A DNA stretch of 64,000 nucleotides, taken from Teratosphaeria epicoccoides (Eukaryota > Ascomycota > Dothideomycetes > Mycosphaerellales > Teratosphaeriaceae). This document shows, in pieces, positions 42,979-55,253 of the stretch; position 1 is the stretch's first letter, and each line of letters opens with the position of its first letter. A program made the position numbers and the translations under genes. The notes under the pieces are model-generated. The model ran no database searches, was not told the origin of the DNA, and was given only the letters and a program-made list of their open reading frames with translations. Where the stretch lies: the NCBI GenBank assembly GCA_021401465.1, contig JADDMT010000016.1, positions 1 through 64,000 on the forward strand. Reading direction: 5' to 3'.

Positions 42979-45382
42979 CTATCGATACAGGATGTGTAGA
43001 GGTGCGCTCATGTCAAGCCAAGCTTGACTTGGTGGCTGTTTAGCTTCTGACCGCTTGCCATTCATCTTATTGACGGTCTTCCTCGCGGCGGCTGACCGTT
43101 TAGACCCCAACTGTCTGACCTCAAGCTCCTTGATCATCTTTTGCTCCTGCTTCTCTGAAAGCGCACAAGAAGTCCGCATGGAGCCCCGAAGTTTGGGCGG
43201 GCTTGGTGACCGCGCCGCATGCTTCGACTCCTCTCTACGTGAATGGTCTTTTGCATTTTTCCGTTGGTCAAATGAATTTCGTGTGAGCATTATGGCTGGC
43301 TCTGGCTTCGATGTCTGGCAAATGGACTGTATTTTTGGCGATGGGACCAATTGCGGATTTGGCTCCTCGGCGATCTCGAACAAGCCCTCCGGACACAATT
43401 TCCAGAGCATACCAGCCGGATTGCTCAATAAGATCTGTGTTCAATGCAACAGGCGAATGGTCAGTATGCTTCTCAGGCACGGATTAACATGGTTGCCAAG
43501 GTAGACTTACCTCTTGCTTCGTCGGCATAGGTGAAAGTTGTGGCATTGGCGCTGCCTTATATGACAGGAAGGCTGTTGGATGCGAACACGATGGTGGATC
43601 TCGCCTGGTTGGCAAATGCGGTGGCAACCAGGTGCTGCCGGTGCTTGGGCACATACTTTCCCTGTGTGTGATCGCAGTAGCTTGCTGCACAACGACCTTC
43701 AGAACAAACAATTCTTCGCCCATCACTGTGTGCGGGACTATATCGACTCTAACTATCTCTGAATCTCCCGACGTACCAATCTCAGCAACGACAGGCGTGC
43801 TTGGGCACCCCGTCACCACAGCGCATCCACCCACACAAGCAGTGGTGTGGGCACAATAATGGTATGGAGCTTTGCCGGCCCACGGTGCCCTTTTCCCATC
43901 CCAATTTTGGCCGACAAAGTGTACTCGTAATCCAGGAATATGATGCTTCCTGAACATCAGACCAGATCGTCTCATTAAGATCACTACTTCATCGTACCCG
44001 ACCTCTAAAGCAAGATCTCGTCCGGAAGGAAGCTTGAGATGAAGCAGTGCTCGAAAGTTGGGCTCACCAGATGGTAGCAATACTCGAGAACCAGCATTCC
44101 ACAGCTTAGCAGGCCGCACCCTGACAATCTCTGGAGCTGATGTGACTGCGCCGGGATGCTCGATCTTGAGCAAGAACTTTACACCAGGTGAGACTTGGAG
44201 TTCTGGTCGGGCGACAAGCTCTATGGTACAAACCCTGGCTGAATTGAGCATTCCGATGTCAACACGAGCTAATCGGTCGTCGTCTTCTGCCTGGGAAGTC
44301 GCGTGGGCGAGGAAGAAAAGATGCTGGCTGCCACGGCAAGACTGCAATCGCAAAGCCAGCGCGTGCTTCACATCGGTCATGCGGCGACATCCAAGGACAG
44401 CAGTGATAATGTCGCCGTCTTCGCTTCTCTGCCGTACAAGAGGCAGGGTCGCTCTCAGCCGGCCATTCCTAATTTCGCATACAGCACCAGTGCCACTATT
44501 TACAATTCCCCCACATCCGGCAAAATCGGCAGGTGAGCTCGCTAGCAATTCGTTCTCAAGCTGACTGCGAGACCAGGCAAATATCGACAAGTCGCCAAAC
44601 GTATTGATCAGTTCCTCTTGCAGACGGTGAAAAGCTCGAGGACCTTCGCCGTACAGAATCGGCATGCTGATGCCGAACAAGCCCAGTAAGGAATAAGCTT
44701 GGTCCTCAATGCGCCGGCACCTGCGGTTCGACGCCCAAGAGAGCCGCGCTGCAACGCTGACACTGGAAAGAGCTCGTGTCTGCCGTATTATCGCAGTATC
44801 AATGCCAGTTATCTGCGCTATCACTCGAGATAGCATGAGCTTTGTGCCGACAGGTCTCCATATCCGGTTAAAGAATGTGATTTTTCGAGAGGCCAATAAC
44901 TCGGAAAGCGTCCACGCTCTACTGAACCAGGTACAGCGTGATAGAGAGTCGATCCATCCGGCACGCTTGTCACCCGAAGACAAGCCGTCCAGCACACTAC
45001 CATCGAGGACTGGGCAGCACCCAGGGAGGTCGTGTAAATATACATAACAGATTGCAGCATCCTGATACCAGCGGAAGGATGAGTTGACGGCTTCTTGCAA
45101 CTCAACCAAACTAGTTCTGTTAATGCAACCCGCATCTATCCAGATCCATTGTAAGCCATCTTTCCTCGCGAGATGAGCAGCTGCGCTTATCTTGCGCCAT
45201 TTCGTTCGCGTGAGCCTCGCAGCAGTCCACGGCCTCAGCGACCATTTCCTCAATTCCCGGACATCATCGAATTCGGGCTCTCCTTCTTCCCTCCAAGTGT
45301 GAGAAAGGATTGCGTAGGGTGGAATGCTAGCGTCATGGTCGAATGATCGAAGCTCGAATGTGCGCACGTCAAGCAGGCGCAT
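42979..45382 (-). CDS. HET-domain (heterokaryon incompatibility) protein (2 exons)
   Basis: Exons 45382-43511 and 43434-42979 encode 775 aa; the intron has GTAAGT and CACAG ends, phase 0. The start MRLLDVRTFELRSF, then PPYAILSHTW (HET motif 1), GLQWIWIDAGCINRTS (motif 2) and WFSRAWTLSELLASRKITFF (motif 3) define a HET domain at about 1-190. It is followed by RIEDQAYSLLGLFGISMPILYGEG, as in HET-E/D-like proteins. The C-terminal region (about 300-775) has no NACHT, WD40 or ankyrin repeats; the last exon is Lys/Arg-rich. HET domains trigger cell death after fusion of incompatible hyphae; this gene may be one of many paralogues. It sits alone in gene-poor flanks. Confidence 0.9.
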
Positions 45383-47724
45383 GTCTGTCCGTCATCGTGT
45401 TGTTGATAGGTGTGGCATGCTTCCAGGATGAAGTCCGGTCTTCTGTTGTGATGTCCGTGAGCCAAGCCATGACGTGAAACAAACCTCTTCGGACATGGGG
45501 TCGGGGAGGTCGACAGGGCGTCAGCAACACCGCTGTCGAACTCACATTATTCATCGGAGGACGCTCTTGGCTCGTGCCGGACGTCCAAGGTCTTCGACTT
45601 CCTGACGAGCACACGCCGTCATCTGCCTGCTAACCTGTACTCATGCTGATAAGTCATTGGTTGATTGTCGAACAAGGTGCATAGGTTGCAGGCAAGTCCA
45701 CAAGTCACCAGGTAAGCACGGTTCGCTGAATGTGAAAGCCTTGGCTATGTTCGCAGCCTTGCCGAGGCCGCCTCCACAATCTCACCTCGATCACATGGAG
45801 TTGCGATTGAGGCTGAGGACTTGCAAGGATTGAAACACACCCTCCTAGCAATCTGCAGGGTTGCTGACGCCATGTCCACAATTCTGCGAACTTTCTTGAC
45901 ATGTGCATGATGTGCGTGCAGAAGAATCCCCGCCTTGATCATGCTACAACATTCGCTATACAAGGACTCCCCATGCATTAGACATGAATTTAGGGCAGTC
46001 GCGCCATGTTTATAAAGAAGATCGACCGGCGCTGTGATACGGTCGCTGGGCCTATGTCCCGACGCGCGTTGACTTCCGCTGTAGAACGAATCGCGACAAC
46101 GTAGAGACGACGCCTCGTCGGCGGACTGGGCTTCCCAGACTACAACCACCGGAGAAGTCTGTTCGACATGTTAGCCACTCATCATGTTCGGTGGAAGGAG
46201 ACTCAAGCATATCGAGATTAGATCGCTTAGTGTGTCGCAAAAGCCGAACATTGCAATGCCCAGCCTTTTCCCTCCCCTATGATAAGTCTCGAAGAACGTC
46301 AAGACTTGTTGGTTTAAGCCTACAGTGCCTTTGCTTTAGATATAGCATTGCAAGTAAGTACTCGTCTCGCGACGCTTGCCTATGAGATAGACTTTTGTCC
46401 GCAAGCTTACTCTAATGCTTGGTTCTTAGGCGTGACAGGTAGGTCGTTAAGCAAGTTTGTAAACGACGCGAACGTCCAGAACAGCCTATTTGAATGCGAC
46501 GAAGCTGCTAGCTCCAGGTGAGCTTCGGTCGCATTAAGATTCTGAAGGACAATGGTCCCATGTGATGAGTGCTAGTAGCAGTCCTCGATGTTTGCTACGG
46601 CATCTGTCTGGGGCTGAAATGCAGACCAGGTGGAGTATCGGCATACGAAGCCGGAAGTTGACCGAAGTCGAATCGCTTCAGCGGAGTGATCTTGCCGCGA
46701 GCCTGACCAAGCGTCTCTGGAGAGCCCGAAGGCAGAATGTCCTTTCGCGCTGCCTGAGACGACAATGTGCGGAGCAACTCATACTGGGCGCTCTCGTCGT
46801 CCGGGCCACACGGAATGGTGCCTCTCTCGTAAGGAAAGGATAAGGAAAGAGCCTCAGACGGATGTTGATCAAGCCATTGATAGAAGCCTTACGCGTATCG
46901 TCGACGGTCGCCGTCTCCGAACCCAAGCCTATTCTGTGCCAGAAGACTCATGTGCTGTCTGTGACATCAAAAGCCTAGGACATTCACGTGGAAGATTCGT
47001 GCACTGTCTGGATAGTGCTTCATCCTTCAACACATCGATTTGCTTCTACTCCTTTGCGCTCGCGGGAGACAGCTAACCAAGTGGAGGTATTACTTTGCAC
47101 AAAAATATAGTCCTCGAATGCAGGCGCTGCATGGTACAGAGCCTTTCCAAATGCAAGTCGGCTCAGGGACGCAAAACTGTTGGCATGCGATTGAGAGAAA
47201 GACGGCGAGCCACCTGATGCTTGCGCTTGGCTCAGTAATGCCGCCAAGGCAGTGAAAGTTGAGAGTCCGACGGCTGCTATGCTCATCCAAAATGCTGCGT
47301 TCAAAATGTCGGAGTGTGTGACAGTGCCTCCCTACTCCTGTCCATTCGCGGGTCTTTCCAGACTCGCAGGCGAGACAGTCAGCTGGTGGAGACACAGTTG
47401 TACTGACTCAGGCGATCAACATATATGAAGCAGTCGGAAAGCTCCACGTTCGCTTCGACGTACTCTGATTGGAGCAAGGGCAGCGGCGCTTCCGCCAGCC
47501 GCCACCTACGTTATCGCGGGCCTGTCCACATTCACAGTGACCGAGCAACACAAATGGCTCAGGTCTGAACATCCAGTCATCGCTATAGCCAGGGACCTCA
47601 AGCCGCATTGCCTTGCCCCACTCCAATGTTCGACGTCTGCGCTGACCTGCCCGTATTCGCAGCAGATCATGCTAACTAATGGGCCCAAAGCGCCAGTGTC
47701 GCAACGTGAGCGACCGTCTAAACC
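45383..47724. other. 2.3-kb gene-poor stretch
   Basis: No gene supported. A minus ORF at 45745-46149 has a faint ankyrin-like rhythm (LLYKHGATALNSCL) but breaks off. A minus-strand segment at about 47090-47330 reads as a hydrophobic exon (ILNAAFWMSIAAVGLSTF) after a possible TAG acceptor. Both could be remnants. Confidence 0.4.
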
Positions 47725-49381
47725 TCAGCAAACAAATCGGAAGTCAGGATGATCATCACCAAGATTGTGGGCATTTTGGCCATCAACAAGATGATCCCGC
47801 TTGCCGTCTGCTCGCTTTTTGTTCTCTCTTCGCAGCGCAAAGTAGAGGAAAGTTGCCAGCAGTCCGTTCAGAAGGAGCAGTGCCAAGGACACCGCGTAGC
47901 CAGTGCGGAAGTACGGTGCATCAGCCGCAAAGTAGATGTTGCTCGCCACGATCCCGCCAGCACTCCCGAACCCGACCTGACATGCTGAAGCGAACGCCCT
48001 CTTTTCGTGTCCCGAAACATTATTCATCATCCACGCTACAGTGAGCGGCTGAACAATCTGAGGTGCGCTGACAAGCAATATGAGGGCGAAGTATTTAGCG
48101 CCCACCGGTATACTGGGATATTCTCTCTGCGCAAGGAGGATCGCATAACCAATGACGCCGATGAGAACGCCGCCAATAAGGAACCCGTATCGATGTCTAA
48201 GGCGGTCACTGAGCATGTTGAAAGACAAGCATCCGATTACGGCGATGGCGTATGGTGGAAAGGACATGAGCTGAGCTTTGACGGCCGTCATGCCCATCTC
48301 TAAGAGGATCGTTGGACTGTAGAATGCCGTCGAATAGGTGCTGTTGATGACCGAGAAATACATGAGCGTCCTGCCAATATCAGCCAGAAACCAGCAAACA
48401 ATAAGCTCAAGATATATACCCAATCCAGATTCGCCAGTCACCGAGTAGTCGTCTTGTGTCCCACTGATCCATCTTTGGCTCAGTTATACGGTCGGCTCGC
48501 AGTCTGGCCAGGAGGAGTGTACGTTCGTCGGCTGTCAGGAATTCGCAAGTCACGGGCCAGTCAACCATCCAGAAATACATCAGGAGACCAGCAAGAGCTG
48601 TGATGCTTCCTTCGACGATGAAGATCCAACGCCAACCAGAAACTCCAGCTTCGCCGTCCATGCCCACGATGCCGTACGCCAAGAGACCACCAAATGCTCC
48701 ACCTGCGATTCCTGAAAGATACCAAAGTGATAGCTTGCTCGGGAGCTCGTATCTCTTGTAGTAGCTTGCGATGACCAGGACACAACCGGCGCCAATACCA
48801 GATTCGAAGACACCAAGCAGGAAGCGGACACCAAGCAGGGCTCCATAAGAGTCCACAAAGCCCATAGACAAATTTGTGATGCCTACTCACAGTCAGTCGT
48901 GAGGATGATACTGCTTTTCATTGACTGACCGCAGCCGAATGTAAGAAAACTCAACCAGATGTAAGGTTTCGTCTTCTTCAAGACGAAGTTGGCGGGCAGC
49001 TCGAAGAGCACGAACGGGACAAAGAGGATCATGGTGGCAACATTGAAGTCGGTGCCGACAAGGCCAAGCTCGGTTGTCAATCCCTGTATCTTAGCATTGC
49101 CGATGTTCTTCGATTGAGGAGGCATCAGCACGATTGACTGAAAGCTAGACACGCGACACGCTCACCACTCGATCCCAGAATGTCATCATGAACATGATGA
49201 ACACTGGAGGAATGACTCTGAGATCGCATTTCCGCACGACCCGTCTCTCGTCCGCGGGATCAATGGGTGGCGTGTTGACATCGGGCTCTGGGGGCCACGA
49301 GGAAGATGGGGTGCCGGGTGCATCGCCACGCGATTTGGCATGGGAATGAAGTTCCTTGATCTCGATCGGGACAGTGGCCAT
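47725..49381 (-). CDS. major facilitator superfamily transporter, allantoate-permease (DAL5/anion:cation symporter) type (4 exons)
   Basis: Exons 49381-49166, 49107-48930, 48882-48420 and 48370-47725 encode 500 aa; all introns are GT-AG (47-58 nt) and phases close. After a Pro-rich cytosolic N-terminus, the first helix ends in the family motif FWDRVNIGNAKIQGL. The next helices follow (ILFVPFVLFELPANFVLKK, GVRFLLGVFESG, SLWYLSGIAGGAFGGLLAYGI), with the long central loop beginning WPVTCEFLTADE. Twelve helices are expected. This subfamily imports organic acids and vitamins such as allantoate, nicotinate or pantothenate; the actual substrate cannot be read. It might serve as transporter for the neighbouring accessory genes (inference). 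Confidence 0.9.
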
Positions 49382-50626
49382 GTCGCAGATGCGGGAATAG
49401 CTGTTGTGCGATCAATTGTGATATGCTGTAGAGATGAAGGAAGAAGACTCGAAACAGCATCATTGTGCTACATCCTTATACTCGGCCCATTTGTCCTGTC
49501 GTCGCGGCGGATGAATGACCACGCATCGCTGCTGTCTGGAGCCGTCGTGATTGTGAAACGAAAGACATTGCTGTCTGCGAGGTACAGCAGAAATGGCGGG
49601 AGTGCACGTGTGGCGGCGCTGGATCGTCCTCTGGGTCTGCCCTCGCGCTGCGGATGTGGGAATCGTATCGCTGTGCCGAGCAGCGTCGTGGCGATGCAAG
49701 CGTGTCCCGGCAGGATAAGCGCTGCTTGATCTGCAGATATTGACGGTTGAGGTGAGATGTACAGAGGCAGGTGCGACGCTGGAGACCCCTCGGACGTTTC
49801 GTGGTCTGCCAAGACACTGTGGGCGCTGCTGAAATTGACACTCATGCAGTGCTCTGTTCAACCATCGACCATGCACGCGTCGGATCATGCCATATACGAC
49901 GGCCCGAACTCGCAACTTCTTCAAACGCGTCGACTCGACACACATCTTCGACTCCCTCCCTGTCCACCACCTTCTCGCGACTGAATACGGCTTTTGCCTT
50001 TTGCCTTATCGCTGTGACAAGACGGACTCGCAACCAGAGCAGAGCCAACAAGCTGCGACGCGATGCAAAAGTGATGGCCAGTTCCACCGTCCAGGTCGCT
50101 CTAGTCGCGGGTACGCACAGCGGACGGCTATCAACATCAAACGGACTTGTCTGGGCGCGGAGAGCTTTGCCTCAGAGGGCTAGTCTAGAGTCGGAATCTG
50201 CGTCCGGGATCCAGCGACTTCTTTGACGTTGGCAGACCATGTCCAAGAGCACTTTCTTGCCCGATCAAACGACCGAAGAAACTGTCTGCGCTTGCGGCTT
50301 GCACTGCAGACATGACCGCAGCTCGTAAGCTGTGTGTTGTTACGCTAGGTTGGCGCGGCCCTGTTGACCCAATCGAAAGCTTCGTGTTGTACGGACCCAG
50401 CGTTCGTGCAATATGCGTGCTGTTTGGGCCATGAGAACTGTTCCGTTGTAGCATCACCTCGGTATACCCAGGTCCAATCTTTTCGAAACGAGACTTAGAT
50501 GGGCACTCTGTAGACATAATCAGCTCAAGTGCTGCTAGTATGCGGCGCCTGTGACAATATACGCCCCGGCTCATCACGAGCTGCATCGACCTGTCTCTCG
50601 GCCTCACAGAAGATGAGTCTCGGAAC
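49382..50626. promoter_or_regulatory. divergent upstream region of the MFS and PTH11-like genes
   Basis: 1.2 kb without a supported gene; short ORFs only. A 5-codon uORF sits at its right edge (50613-50630). Confidence 0.45.
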
Positions 50627-50630
50627 ATGA
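50613..50630 (+). promoter_or_regulatory. 5-codon uORF overlapping the start codon of the PTH11-like gene
   Basis: ATG 50613 opens a five-codon frame ending with TGA at 50628-50630, which overlaps the main ATG (50627-50629) as ATGA. A second in-frame ATG follows at 50633. Such an arrangement can allow termination-reinitiation; whether it lies in the mRNA is unknown. Confidence 0.5.
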
Positions 50631-51902
50631 CTATGATAACGAGGACCATCCATTCCGACTCGAGGGACAACAGCGCTGGCTCAGGTCTCGTCACCATCGT
50701 GATCGCCTTCACCTCAGCAGCGAGCTTCTTCGTTTTGTTACGTATCATCACACGTGCTAAGAGAGGCGCGCTGGGATTTGACGATCTCTGGATCTTGGTG
50801 GCTTTAGTATCTGATCCTCCTGAAAAGCTTCAGCGCGATAGACTGACCGATTCACAGGTCTTTTCGATGCTCTTGACTGCGAGCGTGGCCATCAGCGTCA
50901 AGTACGGTTACGGCATGCACAGCTCACAGTTGACGCCAGACCATCTTGCTCTAGCCTTGTTCTGGTGGTATCTGGCCCAAATCTTCTACAAAGCTATCAC
51001 CTGGCCGAGCAAAATCTCGATACTGCTCATGTACAAGCGCGTCTTCGCCGCCACGAGTGAAGTTCGCTGGTGGTTTGGCGTTCGAATGAGGCCGCTCATC
51101 TGGACTATGATCGGCCTGTGTGCAGCAAGCTTCACGGCTTTCGAGACTGCTGGAGTATTTGCGTGCATACCGATTCAACGTAGCTGGGACAGACGCATCC
51201 ACGGGAGCTGCACGAACGCAACAGCTAGATACTACGCCTATGTCGCCGTCAACTTCGCCACTGATGTTGCGGTTTTGGCCATTCCAATCCCGCTGATAAA
51301 TGGACTCATGAGCATCACCAGAAGGCAGAAGCTCGCGCTCATAGCAGTCTTCATGCTCGGAGGGTTGTACGTGATATCAAACTGCGAGCTCTGCCAGATT
51401 GTGCTGACGCCAGTGCAGCGACTGCATAACTACTCTGATTCGCATTGGCAAGCTCAATCTGGGCACCGACATCACCTACACTGGAACTAAAAGCGTCGAG
51501 TGGTCTTCCGTAGAAGCAAATGTTGGGATCGTTTGCGCCTGTTTGCCGCTGCTTCGCCCAGTAGTGAGCTACCTGATACCTTGGCTCGCTGGGCGCACAA
51601 GCTACGCTTCGCCTGTCAACGACTATGAATACCATCAGCACGGCAAATCTGGCGAGATGAGACCGCGTCGACGCAGCAACGCTCTCGGCCTCGTCCAAAA
51701 ATCCGATGCGACCGTCATGTCCAATATCACAGCGCACACGAATATCGAAAGCAGAGCTGGGAGCGAGGTGCCTTCCAGTGCCGGCATCAAGATGAGATTT
51801 GATCTGGAGCAGAGGGTTGAACTGGCTAGTCGCGACAGCGAGCACTGTGCAACAAGAGCAAGCAGCCATTCAAGTGAGCAGTGGACAGGTATGGCTTTGT
51901 GA
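50627..51902 (+). CDS. PTH11-like / fungal rhodopsin-domain integral membrane protein (3 exons)
   Basis: Exons 50627-50806, 50858-51366 and 51419-51902 encode 390 aa. Seven hydrophobic helices are visible. Family landmarks: RIITRAKRGALGFDDLWILVAL, VKYGYGMH, the FWWYLAQIFYKAITWPSKISIL block, CTNATARYYAYVAVNFATDVAVLAIPIP and, after the second intron, VEWSSVEANVGIVCACLPLLRP. The last 100 residues form a Ser/Arg-rich cytosolic tail. There is no N-terminal CFEM domain, unlike Magnaporthe PTH11. These proteins are thought to act as GPCR-like sensors, though most are untested. The first intron is 51 nt, a multiple of three without a stop, so its retention would leave the frame open. Confidence 0.87.
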
Positions 51903-53067
51903 GGCAGTGAGTATTGGCAGACGAGACTCTACATTTTCGGGGGCCGTCGTAGTCTTTCAGAGGTACAAAGGCGCTCGAGAGACCACAAGGTAGCATAGGC
52001 TGAGTTTATCATGCGTCCGGGTCGATACGTGGTGGACTTCCTCCCCGAACGACCTTCTTCCGCCAGACTCGTCGGGAAACAGTTTGACAGCTTCTTCAAA
52101 TCTACCTTGTGAGATCATCATTGTGGCAGTGTGCTGGTAGCCAAGCAGGAGACATGCCCTCATAGCTGCGGCCCAGGCCCTCTGCTTCGGCAACGCTTGC
52201 TAGCAGGAGAATTCAAGGTTAGTCGTATAGGAAAAGGTGGAATGTCTCAGTTGACTGCACTCACTTCTACAATGGAATTTGACATTCAGCTTAGCTCTGG
52301 ATCGGTCGTCCAGCTCAGTTTTCGATTGGTCGACAAGTACAATAATCAGAGGATTCCCGAGACCGACCAATCCGGGCACCATAGATATCCTGCCAGGCAA
52401 GCTCAAAAGGGCATTCGTGAAGATGCCTTGAGTTTATCGCACACCGGTCACTAGGACGTTAACACTGACGTGGCTGCGGAGACGGCTCTTTTGAGCTACA
52501 TCATCTTCTTCGTCCGTCACTACTCGCGTGTACTCTCTACAAGAGCCCCAGAGCAGTAAAGGACGGTCGACAAATTCCATTACTGCGTCAGTAATAAATA
52601 TAGCCGGTGAATGGGAGTGCCGTAGTTGCAATAGGGCGTCTCTTCCCGTTGCATGGGACGCATTAAGCCTTTGCACAGCTTTGCAAAGTCTTGTGCCACA
52701 CCTGATCAGCACGCTTTGCGCTCTGCGATGGTCTAGCAGATTATTGGCCATGTAGGGCTGTTACGCAGAGGTACTGTCATCACAGAAATCAACAGCAGGA
52801 CACCGTGCATCATGACTGACGCTTTGAATTTCCATTTGACGACATATCTTGGATTTTGTAATGACCGTAAACAAGCGCGAGAGACGACATCTTGAACATA
52901 GCGAATTCGGAAATCACTGAAGCAACCCTCAATTCGCCCTAAGCAGCGTCGCGTGCGAGCCTGATCGTGATTTCTTTCGAGAGAGAAGAACGGCCTATCT
53001 CCATCGACCCATCCACTACACCGCTCTTCAGTCCATGGTTCCACGTAGGTCGTCAAAGCCATCAATG
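51903..53067. other. intergenic, no gene supported
   Basis: A minus ORF at 52434-52751 (105 codons) has a protein-like look (SPAIFITDAVMEFVDRPLLL) but no clear partners or family. Confidence 0.4.
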
Positions 53068-53410
53068 TCAGGTATCACTACCGTCCTCTCCAGGCGCCCA
53101 GGTCGCGCTCCAACCGCTTCTTGACCTATGTAATTCTTAGCATGAACAGCTCATTGGCAACGAGATTATGATGCCTGCTTACCAAAGTTTGTGCACGGCT
53201 TTCGTGCCTCTGGCGAAGAGGCTGCCCTGATTGACATCGTTCTGATTCTTGGTCGTTAGCGGCTGGTGAGGTCGCTCCTTGTCACGCGGGCAATGCCAGT
53301 CTGGCACTTGCGCCGCTCGGCAGGGCGTTGACGAAACTCACCTCTATTGGCATGGCGTCGGCCATTGTGGCCATGGCCGCGATGGAAAGGATTAGGCCGA
53401 TGATCTTCAT
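53068..53410 (-). CDS. 63-aa secreted peptide (3 exons)
   Basis: Exons 53410-53342, 53247-53183 and 53125-53068 encode 63 aa; introns have GTGAGT/CAAG and GTAAGC/ATAG ends and phases close exactly. The first exon is almost entirely a signal peptide (MKIIGLILSIAAMATMADA). The mature part is about 44 residues without Cys, containing SLFARGTKAVHKLW and ending WSATWAPGEDGSDT; it is Trp-rich. It has no repeated core or clear Kex2 KR sites. The gene lies about 1.8 kb from, and divergent to, the UstYa-like gene. It could be a small secreted effector-like protein or a peptide precursor. The model rests on splice consensus only. Confidence 0.55.
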
Positions 53411-55253
53411 GTTGAGTGGGAAGCTATGTGGAGCTTCGATGCTTTGATTGTGTTGGTGAGTACTGGAAGTAGTCCTTCGGCGCCTTGAAGGGTTGACGTT
53501 GGCCGCGGATATCATGGACTATTTATGCCTGGGCTGCTCTCTCCGCATGTGACGAAGCCACACTCCAGGACATCCGAGACCATAGCAACAATTGGGTAAG
53601 TCCAGTGAATTTCGGTGTTGCTCAAAGAGGCAGTTGTAAGGCGGCCAAGCTGCTCAGAGCGTGCTGTCACGAGCTACCAACGTGACCAGCGGTCCTAAGC
53701 CCACGAGTGCCCTGTCAAATGTGCTCGACCTCTTCCAGCGGTCGTCCCAGCGACGAAGACATGCATGGCCCAGTATGTGGATATTCCTTCAACGCTTTCG
53801 GCAGTATTCATGCTCGCTCACGTCCATCGAGCGTGTCTCGGTGGGGCTGCGTGTTGGAAGAATGGGCGGATAGTGGATCCATCTCGCAGCAGTCCCACGA
53901 CAACACAAGTCCGGATTTGAGCTCCATGGAGGTGTTGTCTCGGCGAGAAGGGGTTCAATCGCTGTCCGTGATCAAGGACGCCTTCACCGCCTTCGATGGC
54001 AACACGTTGAGCGCTATCGAACTTCAGAGCTTGAACGATCAATGGGAGCATCTCGCAGCAACCTTTTAACCTCAGTGACTTTGACCATCGATCGGATGCC
54101 ACATCCAATCATGTAGACTGCGCCAGCCAGTTCTGTATAGCTAAGTCAAGGCGGTATACTTAGTTCCATTCGAATTGACATCGCGCAGCAGGTTGTGACG
54201 TCCTAGGCTAAACTCCGAGCTCCCGGACCTCCTGGACCTTGCGGTCATTCATGGCCATATCAGCCGGCAGCGACCCTTCGGACACTGGAACAGATGCCAC
54301 GCTGGCTAAGGCCCAATACGAGGCACATGCAGCTGCTATCGGTCCTCCGTGCACATATCTTCCGGTGGCTCCGTCATGCCGCTGCTGACATTCATGCAGT
54401 GGCCAGCTTGAAAAAATGTCGTCCGAAGAGACATGCCGACGTTGCATCACATGGGACACACGTCGTAGGTCAGATTTTGATGACTGTGCCATCACTCCCA
54501 GCAGTTGTTGTGAAGCTTTAACAAGTGCCGAGGACCTGTTGTCTGCATACGTTCCGGCTTGACCCTGCGGACACTGCCGGCTCTGGCAAGCACGCCATGC
54601 ATCAAAAGAAGCTTTCAAACAAGCACTCGGTGCGAAGCCATAGAACGTGTATCGATCTCGGAAGTGCCAAAGCATGAGGGGACTGTCGCGACCATCGGCT
54701 TGTCGCGAATCGTCGGTGTGCAAAAAGTAATGGGTAGCTCTCCATCAGAAGCTAGGGTTCCTATCCTCCTGCGGCTCTGTAAGATCCTTGCGAACGCAAT
54801 TGCTCAGCTGCTTGGTCGGGCGAGCCATCAAAAGATAAGTTTTGTCTGCAAGAATCTGCGCAGCATACCGAGTTTTTCACAAAATCATGGCATCTGTCGG
54901 TCCGTTTGTCAAGCTCAGGGAGAGACAATGACAGCTCGTGCCACGCCATTCCGCACTCGTGACCGCTCATTCATGGCGCAAATAGCATTGACTTGGGTGA
55001 CCAGTTCGCCGCGCTATAGTACTGAGGTCGTGTTACGTCTACCAGCTCTCGCTCGGAGCTGAACCTTGCATTGCCTCCACTCTGTACGCGGATAGCGAAC
55101 GAGACATGCGCACATTCCCCAAGTCGTCCTTTTGTGCCGAAATCACCACTCTCAGCGCTTCAGTCCTTCAAGCCAGTATTCGATCGGTTCAAGAGATCAT
55201 CGGGTTTCGCACATCCACGCCTTCGCTGCAAACACGAATGCATGAGAACAGCC
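53411..55253. other. 1.8-kb divergent upstream region
   Basis: Between the secreted peptide gene and the UstYa-like gene. A 171-codon minus ORF (54208-54723) and a 120-codon plus ORF (53710-54069) show no recognisable family. Confidence 0.4.
53521..53527 (-). promoter_or_regulatory. TATA-like element
   Basis: CATAAAT on the minus strand, about 110 bp upstream of the start codon of the 63-aa peptide gene. Confidence 0.4.

Noticed and set aside
45745..46149. Possible ankyrin-repeat fragment
   Set aside because: Only one weak repeat-like segment; not enough to call a domain.
52434..52751. Minus-strand ORF with a protein-like stretch (ITDAVMEFVDRPLLLW)
   Set aside because: Could not be joined to any other exon and no family could be named, so left as intergenic.
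54208..54723. 171-codon minus-strand ORF
   Set aside because: No recognisable family; upstream and downstream frames do not extend through plausible splice sites.
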